31,120 nt of DNA from JAPLDB01 sp964356415 (GTDB taxonomy: Bacteria; Bacteroidota; Bacteroidia; AKYH767-A; 2013-40CM-41-45). The position numbers and the translations under genes are program-made. The number at the start of each line of letters is the position of its first letter. The first letter of the stretch is position 1. Below the pieces are notes generated by a model that searched no databases, had not been told where the DNA came from, and saw nothing but the letters and a program-made list of their open reading frames with translations. The stretch spans positions 1 to 31,120 of the forward strand of contig CAYHHK010000041.1 in the NCBI GenBank assembly GCA_964356415.1, given 5' to 3'. Positions 25,062 through 31,120 of the stretch are shown here, piece after piece.

Positions 25062-25448
25062 ATGAATTTTCCTGACGAACTCAAATACACCAAAGAACAC
25101 GAATGGGTAAAGGTTTCCGGCAATATTGCCACGGTTGGCATCACTGAATTTGCCCAGGGAGAACTGGGAGATATAGTTTATGTTGATATCAATACACAAG
25201 GGCAATCATTAAATGCAGGTGATGTATTCGGAACTGTTGAAGCCGTGAAAACTGTTTCTGATCTGTTTATGCCTTTGAGTGGCAAAATCCAGGAGTTGAA
25301 CAAAGGACTCGAGACCAATCCTGAAAGTGTCAATAAAGATCCATATGGAAATGGCTGGATGGTTCGCATTGAAATGAGCAACTCGTCCGAACTTGAGGGA
25401 CTTATGAATGCCGCTGATTATCGTAAGATGATCGGTGTCAATGGCTGA
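25062..25448 (+). CDS. gcvH: Glycine cleavage system H protein
   Basis: A 128-residue cytosolic lipoyl-carrier protein that moves the aminomethyl group between the P, T and L proteins of glycine cleavage. The lipoylated Lys63 lies in GTVEAVKTVSDLFMPLSGKI, and the family pieces YTKEHEWVKV (residues 9-18), VGITEFAQGELGDIVYVD and NPYGNGW-like DPYGNGWMVRIE are all present. Length is normal. It is first in a plus-strand set: the VanZ-like gene starts 5 bases after its stop. gcvT and gcvP are not in the window. Confidence 0.97.
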   Translation: MNFPDELKYTKEHEWVKVSGNIATVGITEFAQGELGDIVYVDINTQGQSLNAGDVFGTVEAVKTVSDLFMPLSGKIQELNKGLETNPESVNKDPYGNGWMVRIEMSNSSELEGLMNAADYRKMIGVNG

Positions 25449-25453
25449 AATTG

Positions 25454-25837
25454 ATGCTTTTTAAGAAGTTGATTCCTGCCTTGCTGTGGGCATTTTTGAT
25501 TCTCTTACTTTGCTTATTACCCGGGTCAGCAATTCCTGAGCTAACTTTTCTTGATTGGCTTAAGCCTGATAAACTGGTTCACCTTTTTTTATTCGGTGTG
25601 TTAGCGTTTTTTCTCGTCAAAGCATTTACCTATCCGAACACTGTTTACATTTTATATAACTATCCTAGGTTCATTTCTATTGCCATCTCCTCCATGTATG
25701 GGGTACTTGTGGAGATTATTCAGGAATATTGCATACCCGGAAGGTATGGGGATGTTTATGATTCAATCGCTGATGCAGCAGGTGCATTCATTGGTATTTG
25801 GTTTTTCATGATCTATGCAAGACGCAAGTCTGCATAA
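25454..25837 (+). CDS. VanZ-like family membrane protein
   Basis: A 127-residue inner-membrane protein with four predicted helices. Family residues are present: DKLVHLFLFGVLAF (helix 2), EIIQEYCIPGRYGDVYDSIADAAGAFIG (the Glu/Gln, Pro-x-Arg and Asp pattern of VanZ-like proteins). The function of these small homologues is not known beyond the teicoplanin-resistance protein that names the family, so resistance should not be assumed. The start is ATG 25454; a TTG one codon earlier is less likely. The gene is 5 bases downstream of gcvH, so the two are probably co-transcribed. Confidence 0.88.
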   Translation: MLFKKLIPALLWAFLILLLCLLPGSAIPELTFLDWLKPDKLVHLFLFGVLAFFLVKAFTYPNTVYILYNYPRFISIAISSMYGVLVEIIQEYCIPGRYGDVYDSIADAAGAFIGIWFFMIYARRKSA

Positions 25838-25880
25838 CACAAGGCTGAACATTCTATATTATTCTTTGTTACTTTGTAAA

Positions 25881-26459
25881 ATGAAAAACAAGGTCATTGT
25901 AGCAATCACAGGGGCAAGCGGTTCAATATATGCCAGGGTTCTGCTTAAAAAACTTCAGGCTTTAAAGGATCAGGTTGAGGAAGTAGGCGTGGTAATGAGC
26001 GACAATGCCAGGTATGTATGGGAGTATGAATTGGGAAACAAAGGGTATGGTGATTTCGAATTTTTATCCTATGCAAAAAATGATTTCAATGCTCCTTTTG
26101 CTTCTGGTTCCGCAAGATTCAATATTATGATCGTATGCCCATGTTCAATGGGAACAATGGCAAGAATTGCCTCGGGAATTTCAAACGATCTCATTACCCG
26201 TGCTGCCGATGTTATATTGAAGGAGCGCCGGAAGTTAATATTGGTAACAAGAGATACTCCTTTGAGCCTGATTCACTTAAATAACATGAAATCAATCACT
26301 GAAGCCGGTGGGATTATCTGCCCTGCGTCGCCTTCTTTTTACTCCAGACCAGAAAGTTTCGAGCAATTGGCAGCGACAGTTATTGACAGGGTTCTTGATC
26401 TTTCGGGTTTGGAAATAGAATCTTTCAGATGGAATGAAAAGGAGTTAGGAGGAAATTAG
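25881..26459 (+). CDS. ubiX: UbiX-type flavin prenyltransferase
   Basis: A 192-residue flavoprotein that joins a dimethylallyl group to FMN, producing the prenylated FMN used by UbiD-type decarboxylases. The FMN-binding ITGASGSIYARVLL is at residues 8-21; MIVCPCSMGTMARIASGISNDLITRAADV and RKLILVTRDTPLSLIHLNNM are the diagnostic regions. Length matches the family. No ubiD lies in the window. The ATG at 25881 (MKNKVIVAITGAS) is used, since an ORF extension back to 25815 would overlap the VanZ-like gene and add residues foreign to the family. It lies 43 bases after the VanZ-like stop. Confidence 0.95.
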   Translation: MKNKVIVAITGASGSIYARVLLKKLQALKDQVEEVGVVMSDNARYVWEYELGNKGYGDFEFLSYAKNDFNAPFASGSARFNIMIVCPCSMGTMARIASGISNDLITRAADVILKERRKLILVTRDTPLSLIHLNNMKSITEAGGIICPASPSFYSRPESFEQLAATVIDRVLDLSGLEIESFRWNEKELGGN

Positions 26460-26524
26460 TTGAAAAACTATTCTTATGAGAACTAAGCGGTTAATTTCTT
26501 TTGAAAGATTTAGCTAAAAAAGGC

Positions 26525-26555
26525 TTGCATCGTGTGCTGGCACTCTTTACTTTTA
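26525..26555 (+). promoter_or_regulatory. Possible promoter of the small 61-residue gene
   Basis: TTG (26525-26527), 20 bases, then TACTTTTA (26548-26555), one mismatch from TAnnTTTG, 26 bases before the ATG at 26582. Moderate match only. Confidence 0.4.
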
Positions 26556-26581
26556 CATAACCTAACATTAATGCCCTAGAA

Positions 26582-26767
26582 ATGTTCGAATACACAAAGC
26601 AGATACTCACGAAAGTCAGCTTCGACAAAAATCTGTTCCGAAAAGAATTGACTAAGGCAATGAGGATATTAAAAAAGGATGAAAGGCGACTCCTCAAGAT
26701 TTGGTGTGTTGCCACCTTTGCTACGTACAGTGATGTAATGCTGGATGTCTTCAGGAAGTTTCATTGA
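26582..26767 (+). CDS. Small conserved-looking protein of unknown function
   Basis: A 61-residue soluble, basic protein beginning MFEYTKQILTKVSFDKNLF, then KELTKAMRILKKDERRLLKIW, probably mostly helical. I recall similar short proteins in Bacteroidota, but no function is known to me and no domain can be named. Support for it being real is the candidate promoter, a good ATG and a family-like sequence. Its last 17 bases overlap the 3' end of queG on the other strand. It could be co-transcribed with ubiX, which ends 122 bases upstream. Confidence 0.68.
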   Translation: MFEYTKQILTKVSFDKNLFRKELTKAMRILKKDERRLLKIWCVATFATYSDVMLDVFRKFH

Positions 26768-27683
26768 TAAATCTGAGGTTTCTTAGTAAACCGTTATAGC
26801 CAGTTCGCTTTACTGCGGAGTGGCTGAAGATTTTTTTAAATATATCTTCCGTTATCTCTTCCCAATCTTTCTTCTTCATTCCGAGCAATTCTTCCGACGG
26901 ATCAAAAGCAGGTTCATGGTGTGGTTTTGAAAAGCGGTTCCATGGGCATACATCCTGACAGATGTCACAACCAAAAGCCCAGTTGGCAAATTTCCCTTTG
27001 ACATTCAGAGGTATTTCATCTTTGAGCTCAATGGTGAAGTAAGAAATACATTTGCTTCCGTCTACAACATATGGTTGAATGATGGCTTCAGTAGGACAGG
27101 CATCAATGCATGCTGTGCAGGTGCCGCAATAATCCTCTATAGGCCCATCATGATCCAGGTCAAGGTCGATGATGAGTTCAGCGATAAAAAAGAATGATCC
27201 GGAATGCCGGGTTATCAGGTTAGTATTTTTCCCTACCCATCCCAAGCCACTTTTCTTAGCCCAAGCGCGATCAAGTACAGGCGCCGAATCAACAAAAGCC
27301 CTTCCATGCACATCGCCAATGGACTCAGAAATGAAATTTAGCAGTTCCTTAAGTTTCTCCCTGACTACAAAATGATAATCTGCGCCATAAGCATATTTTG
27401 AAATTTTCGCCGCACTTTCATCTATAGGTGAAGTTGAAGGGAAATAATTGTGGAGGAGTGAGATCACCGATCTGGCACCATCAACCAGTTTCCTGGGATC
27501 TAACCTCTTGTCGAAGTAGTTTTCCATGTACTTCATTTTTCCATGCATGTTTTGAAGAAGCCATTGCTCTAACCGTGGGGCTTCTTCTTCCAGAAAAGTT
27601 GCTTTTGATATCCCGCAAAAGTCAAAACCAAGGCGAATCGCTTCGTCTTTAATGGCTTTTGAATAATGCTGCTTGGTGGACAT
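26751..27683 (-). CDS. queG: Epoxyqueuosine reductase QueG
   Basis: A 310-residue cytosolic enzyme that reduces epoxyqueuosine to queuosine at the wobble base of GUN-reading tRNAs, the last step of the pathway, using cobalamin and two [4Fe-4S] clusters. Catalytic-type Asp132 lies in VDSAPVLDRAWAKKSG. The cluster motifs are CGTCTACIDACP (186-197) and CDICQDVCPWN (239-249). Length is that of the short QueG type without HEAT repeats. The ATG at 27683 (MSTKQHYSKAI) is preferred; the ORF extends upstream into the preceding gene. It lies 20 bases downstream of the membrane/TPR gene and is probably co-transcribed with it. Confidence 0.96.
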   Translation of the reverse strand: MSTKQHYSKAIKDEAIRLGFDFCGISKATFLEEEAPRLEQWLLQNMHGKMKYMENYFDKRLDPRKLVDGARSVISLLHNYFPSTSPIDESAAKISKYAYGADYHFVVREKLKELLNFISESIGDVHGRAFVDSAPVLDRAWAKKSGLGWVGKNTNLITRHSGSFFFIAELIIDLDLDHDGPIEDYCGTCTACIDACPTEAIIQPYVVDGSKCISYFTIELKDEIPLNVKGKFANWAFGCDICQDVCPWNRFSKPHHEPAFDPSEELLGMKKKDWEEITEDIFKKIFSHSAVKRTGYNGLLRNLRFINETS

Positions 27684-27703
27684 GTGAGGAAATTGCAGTA
27701 AGA

Positions 27704-29922
27704 TTAGTAACCACACTGACGGAGGCAATTGAGTACTGCCAAACTATCGTTGTCGTCTAAACCCTCTCTGCCAGCAACCTCGGAAAGGTATTCTTTTGCC
27801 CTCTCACAATCGTTCACCTGAAAATAAACAAAGCCAATATTTGCAATGACCATTGGGTTTCCTGGATTCAATTCATTTGCTTTCAGGAAATGCTGAAGGA
27901 GTTTGTTTCGGTATTCATCTTTCTTCGCAGTTCCTATACTGATCAATTCCCTGTAACACTGGGCTATTGACAGATTAGCGTCGTAATTGTCCTCATCGAG
28001 CGCAAGGCATTTATTCAAATCACTGATAGCACCGGTGTAGTTCTTTTGTGAGTAATGAACCGAACCAAGCCCGAGAAATGATGGTGCAAAGCTATTGTTA
28101 TCCCGTAAGGACTGCAGGTAGGACTCTTCAGCCAGAGAAAGGAGCCCTTGTCTGGCAGAATCATTTGGTTCCTGCATGGCACTTCGAAAATATATCTGTC
28201 CCATTAATTCACCGGCTTTATATCTTGTTTTGGCACTCAGTGCGAGGTTATCTGCCCGCTGTTTTGCCAGTTCTACCCGTCCAACATTCAGGTAATAGCT
28301 GGCTGCTATGTAATCTGTCTCAATACCGGAATATGCATAGGGAGAATAAAATGGATTCAATATTTTATTTATAGCTGTTGCAAAAGAACCGGGTTTAACA
28401 GGTTTGCATTTTTCGAAAATATCATCCCGCGAAAAGGCATCAGTTTTCTCGTATACCGCTGCAACCGGATCAACATATTTAAGTGCGAAAATGGAATCAT
28501 TATACAGGTAAGCATGCAACGCGTTAAACTGAGGACGAAAAACAACAGCATAATCAAAATGCCGGATGCTATCAAGTTGGTGAAAATCTTTTACTGAATT
28601 GACATCCCGTAAAAATTCATTAAAAAATGCTGCAGGGAAAACATCAAGGTCTCTGAGGTCAATATAGGTTTTGAATTCCGGCTGCAGTTTCCAAAGGAGG
28701 TAGGACGAGGTCAGGTAATCGGAGAAACATACTTTGTTTTTCAGGTTGTTCTTTTGAATGTAGTCAGCTGCTCCTGTCGGATTATTGATTGACAACACTT
28801 CCAGGCCAAAGCGGTCTCTGCTGTTTGTGAATTTGTAATATTTGTTTGAGACAATTGATACATAAAATAAAACGAGAAGAACAATTGAAGCATGAACAGC
28901 GTACTTTTCTATTCTCTTTGCTTTATTGAACCATCTCCTTAATCCAAGAAAAACAGAATAATGAAAAACCGGAAAGCAGATTAGAGAAATAAAGATCAGG
29001 TTACGGTACGCTGTCAGCCCTAGATAAAGGAAGGCAATAACAGTAATCAGATACGGGTTGTTTATCTTTAAAACGAATCTGTGAAACTGAGTATGTTTTG
29101 ATTTTTCATTTTTCTTCACTGCAAGCAATGTGACAATACTTACCAGTGAAAACAGCATTCCGATATATGCTTCTTTCTTCCACCATTCCGGTGCGGTGAA
29201 ATCAAGAAGTTCTGTGGTGTATTTGTTTGAATACACCTGATTCAAAATATTAAATGGTCGGGTCAGAAGATCTATTCCATTCGGATTGATGACAACAGAA
29301 GCAATCGCCGCGATTGAAATGAGGCTCAGTTGAACTGCATCAGATTTATTATCTTTTGAAAACATTCTGTCAATCCATGCGCTTACCGTGTAGATGGCAA
29401 GTATTACAATTCCGATTCCGAAAGCCTCATGCATATTTGCCCACATCAGCTGAAGGGGAATGATGATATAGATCTGCCGGGAAGGGGACAACCGGTTCTT
29501 CTCAAGTAATACCAAAAACAAAATTGTGAACAGGTGGCTGAACATTTCCGGTCTGCCGATCATGCGGTATTCCGTGCCAATCATCAAAACAAGAAATGTA
29601 AAAACGCCGGAAAGAAGAAAGTTGCTTTGTATTGGTGGATTTTCAATGCCATTCTTCCTGAATAATAATATTGAAAGCTTCAAAAGAAAAAATACAAGCA
29701 GGCAATTGACGATCGATTGTATGAAGAACACTGATTCAGGTCCTGCGATTCTTGTTACCAATGCGGCAAGGACTTCAAATCCCCATTTGATATTAATCCA
29801 TTCCGTTCCATTCATCGTGTAAGAAAAAACATCTTGCTTAGGAACTTCATGGTGTTCAAGGATCCATTCTCCTGTGCGGATTTGCCACCATAGATCGGGT
29901 TCACGGAAGCTTTTAATACTGG
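27704..29922 (-). CDS. Membrane protein with C-terminal TPR domain, N-terminus missing (5' partial)
   Basis: 738 residues are visible; the start lies in gap 2. The N-terminal part begins near EPDLWWQIRTGEWILEHHEV and is followed by about nine or ten helices. This (x)DPDLWW-type opening with a WANMHEAFG loop resembles GT-C glycosyltransferase-like membrane proteins of unknown substrate. A large periplasmic part follows (about residues 375-560). The last 200 residues contain tetratricopeptide repeats (for example FLGLGSVHYSQKNYTGAISDLNKCLALDEDNYD and MVIANIGFVYFQVNDCERAKEYL, each shown in part). Probably only 20-50 residues are missing. A role in glycan or glycoprotein assembly is inference. 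Confidence 0.8.
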
Positions 29923-30022
29923 NNNNNNNNNNNNNNNNNNNNNNNNNNNNNNNNNNNNNNNNNNNNNNNNNNNNNNNNNNNNNNNNNNNNNNNNNNNNNN
30001 NNNNNNNNNNNNNNNNNNNNNN
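29923..30022. other. Assembly gap 2 (100 N)
   Basis: Exactly 100 N, a placeholder of unknown true length. It hides the start of the membrane/TPR gene, the 5' end of rnpB and, by inference, both divergent promoters. Translations running through it are artefacts. Confidence 0.99.
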
Positions 30023-30430
30023 TCTTGCCATTGGTAAGAGGGAGGAAAGTCCGGGCAGCATAGTGCATCCCGCCTGGCGAATAGCCGGGGAACAAGGTGA
30101 GCAATCATCAGGTTACAGATAGTGCTACAGAAAAGGAAACCGCCCTATTGTAGCAATACTTTAGGGTAAGGGTGAAAACGTGAGGTAAGAGCTCACGCTC
30201 CTTCGTGGTAATGCGGGGGAATAGAAAACCTCGGGAGCTGAAAGATCAAATAAGTTGCGGTGATGATTCATCACGAAACTACCAAAGGGTTGCACGCCCG
30301 ATTGTCTGTAAAGACAGCCGTAACGGGTAGATCGCTCGACCCCGAATTATTCGGGGCGACAGATAAATGATAGAAGTCTTTCATCTTTGATGGAGGATAC
30401 AGAACCCGGCTTATAAGCTGACGAACCAGG
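30023..30430 (+). ncRNA. rnpB: RNase P RNA, 5' partial
   Basis: The catalytic RNA of RNase P, which trims tRNA 5' leaders. The gap side begins with a hairpin, TCTTGCC-ATT-GGTAAGA (30023-30039), that fits P3. The universal GAGGAAAGTCCGGGC follows, then the ACAGAAA element in the P7-P10 region, AGGGTAAGGGTGAAAACGTG, GGTAAGAGCTCAC, and finally ACAGAACCCGGCTTAT, the 3' strand of P4. The parts agree with the bacterial type A architecture. Only P1 and the first strand of P2, about 15-30 bases, should be lost in the gap. An extra perfect stem, CCCCGAATTATTCGGGG, lies near 30341-30357. The 3' end is approximate. Confidence 0.93.
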
Positions 30431-30435
30431 TTAAT

Positions 30436-30474
30436 AGGTCTGTACGCAAGTGCAGACCTTTAATTTTTATTTTC
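30436..30474 (+). terminator. Intrinsic terminator of rnpB
   Basis: AGGTCTGTAC and GTGCAGACCT form a 10-bp stem (one U-G pair) capped by a GCAA tetraloop of the GNRA type, followed by TTTAATTTTTATTTT. It lies just after the RNase P 3' end and 20-30 bases before the acyltransferase gene. Confidence 0.88.
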
Positions 30475-30492
30475 TATCCTTGTTCCCTGCTT

Positions 30493-31120
30493 ATGCGCAT
30501 AAAAGGGCTCGACTTTCTTCGCGGAGTTGCCATCATCGGTGTTTTATTCAGGCATTTTGAAATGGATTTTTTTCTTGCCGGTCCGGGAGGATATGGCGTT
30601 GATCTGTTTTTTGTCCTAAGCGGATTTCTTGTCTCGGGTTTGCTTTTCTCAGAATACAAAAAGAGGGGAGAAGTGAATATCGGACGTTTCTTGATCAGGC
30701 GAGGATTCAAAATATATCCTGCTTTTTATTTTTTTATCATCTGTACGGTATTCATATTTTCAATTGGATTCGGAACATCTTTTCAGGTAAAGTCAATACT
30801 CAGCGAAGTTTTTTTTCTGCAAAGTTATTTCGGTGGAATGTGGTCCCATACCTGGTCACTTGCTGTGGAAGAGCACTTTTATTTTTTGGTAGCCTTCATA
30901 ATTTTTATTGCCGTAAAAAGAAGGATAAACATGAAAGGTCAAATATTGCCACTGTTGTTTGCAGGCGCGATACTCCTTTCACTTGTTCTCAGGATCATTT
31001 ATGTTTACCGTGTTTATGCAATAAATCATGAAGCATTCTTTTATACCCATCTGAGGATAGATGGATTGTTTACAGGAGTCCTTCTGGGCTATTTCTGGCA
31101 TTTCAGGCCGGTCAGTATTG
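30493..31120 (+). CDS. Acyltransferase-3 family membrane protein (OatA-like), 3' partial
   Basis: The frame is open from ATG 30493 to the right edge (209 codons). The N-terminus (GLDFLRGVAIIGVLFRHF) carries the family Arg and His, followed by GVDLFFVLSGFLVSG (helix 2), the basic RRGFKIYPAFYFF region and WSLAVEEHFYFL. All of these are typical of the acyltransferase_3 family, which acylates sugars of lipopolysaccharide, exopolysaccharide or peptidoglycan from the inner membrane. The substrate is unknown and the C-terminal half is outside the window. It starts about 20 bases after the rnpB terminator T run and no separate promoter is evident. Confidence 0.9.
   Translation, partial: MRIKGLDFLRGVAIIGVLFRHFEMDFFLAGPGGYGVDLFFVLSGFLVSGLLFSEYKKRGEVNIGRFLIRRGFKIYPAFYFFIICTVFIFSIGFGTSFQVKSILSEVFFLQSYFGGMWSHTWSLAVEEHFYFLVAFIIFIAVKRRINMKGQILPLLFAGAILLSLVLRIIYVYRVYAINHEAFFYTHLRIDGLFTGVLLGYFWHFRPVSI

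Noticed and set aside
25454..25837. VanZ-like gene considered as a glycopeptide-resistance determinant
   Set aside because: It is a short chromosomal homologue behind gcvH with no van cluster; the family name alone is not evidence of resistance.
28048..28374. A 108-residue plus-strand ORF
   Set aside because: It is antisense to the TPR-coding region, which has clear domain similarity, and shows no family pattern of its own.
29874..30122. Several ORFs running through gap 2 on both strands
   Set aside because: They are created by the 100-N filler and by reading RNase P RNA as protein.
30341..30357. A perfect hairpin CCCCGAATTATTCGGGG considered as a terminator
   Set aside because: It has no T run and lies inside RNase P RNA, where it fits a helix.

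Overview
The window is a 31.1 kb scaffold piece from a member of the Bacteroidota, probably an environmental or metagenome-assembled genome. The phylum call rests on several independent signs. Secreted proteins carry type IX secretion (T9SS) C-terminal sorting domains. There are DUF1573 proteins and a fused alpha/beta E1 2-oxoacid dehydrogenase. Upstream of many genes sit perfect or near-perfect TAnnTTTG -7 boxes, sometimes with a TTG/TTTG box 16-20 bases upstream, and Shine-Dalgarno sequences are weak. Genus or order cannot be fixed from this sequence. Two runs of exactly 100 N (7540-7639, 29923-30022) are scaffold gaps that truncate genes on both sides.

Layout. 1-974: a class I/II aminotransferase running off the left edge. 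1040-2624: three tandem DUF1573 periplasmic proteins with a candidate promoter and a clear terminator, a complete transcription unit. 2805-2875: tRNA-Gly(CCC). 2909-4351: lpxA followed in the same frame by an ABC ATPase with a TTG start. 4476-5810: a T9SS-secreted beta-propeller-like protein with its own promoter and terminator. 5936-7539: an ABC exporter cut by gap 1. 7640-8253: an RlpA-like double-psi beta-barrel protein, also cut by gap 1. 8323-8856: a GNAT acetyltransferase.

8904-18855 is all minus strand: a lipoprotein with a duplicated Cys/His motif, a conserved hypothetical protein, murQ (MurNAc-6-P etherase), the fused E1 enzyme, and then a tightly packed set (NADP/F420-type oxidoreductase, glutathione peroxidase, SDR, amino acid permease, membrane protein), with two of its junctions overlapping or abutting. 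purL (18975-21203) diverges from this block. It converges on a secreted M43 metalloprotease, which is followed upstream by a secreted GH5 glycoside hydrolase. A 354-base intergenic stretch precedes the plus-strand set gcvH, VanZ-like, ubiX and a 61-residue conserved-looking small protein. The last of these overlaps queG tail to tail. queG lies downstream of a membrane/TPR protein whose N-terminus is in gap 2. The right end holds rnpB (5' end lost in gap 2) with its terminator, and a partial acyltransferase-3 gene.

Most of the window is ordinary chromosomal housekeeping and envelope biology: lipid A, peptidoglycan recycling, secreted hydrolases, tRNA modification, purines and glycine cleavage. 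I found no CRISPR array, insertion sequence, prophage or defence island. The points most worth a second look are the DUF1573 triplet, the lpxA/ABC junction, the duplicated motif in the lipoprotein, an Asn in place of the usual Gln in the glutathione peroxidase, and the small uncharacterised proteins.
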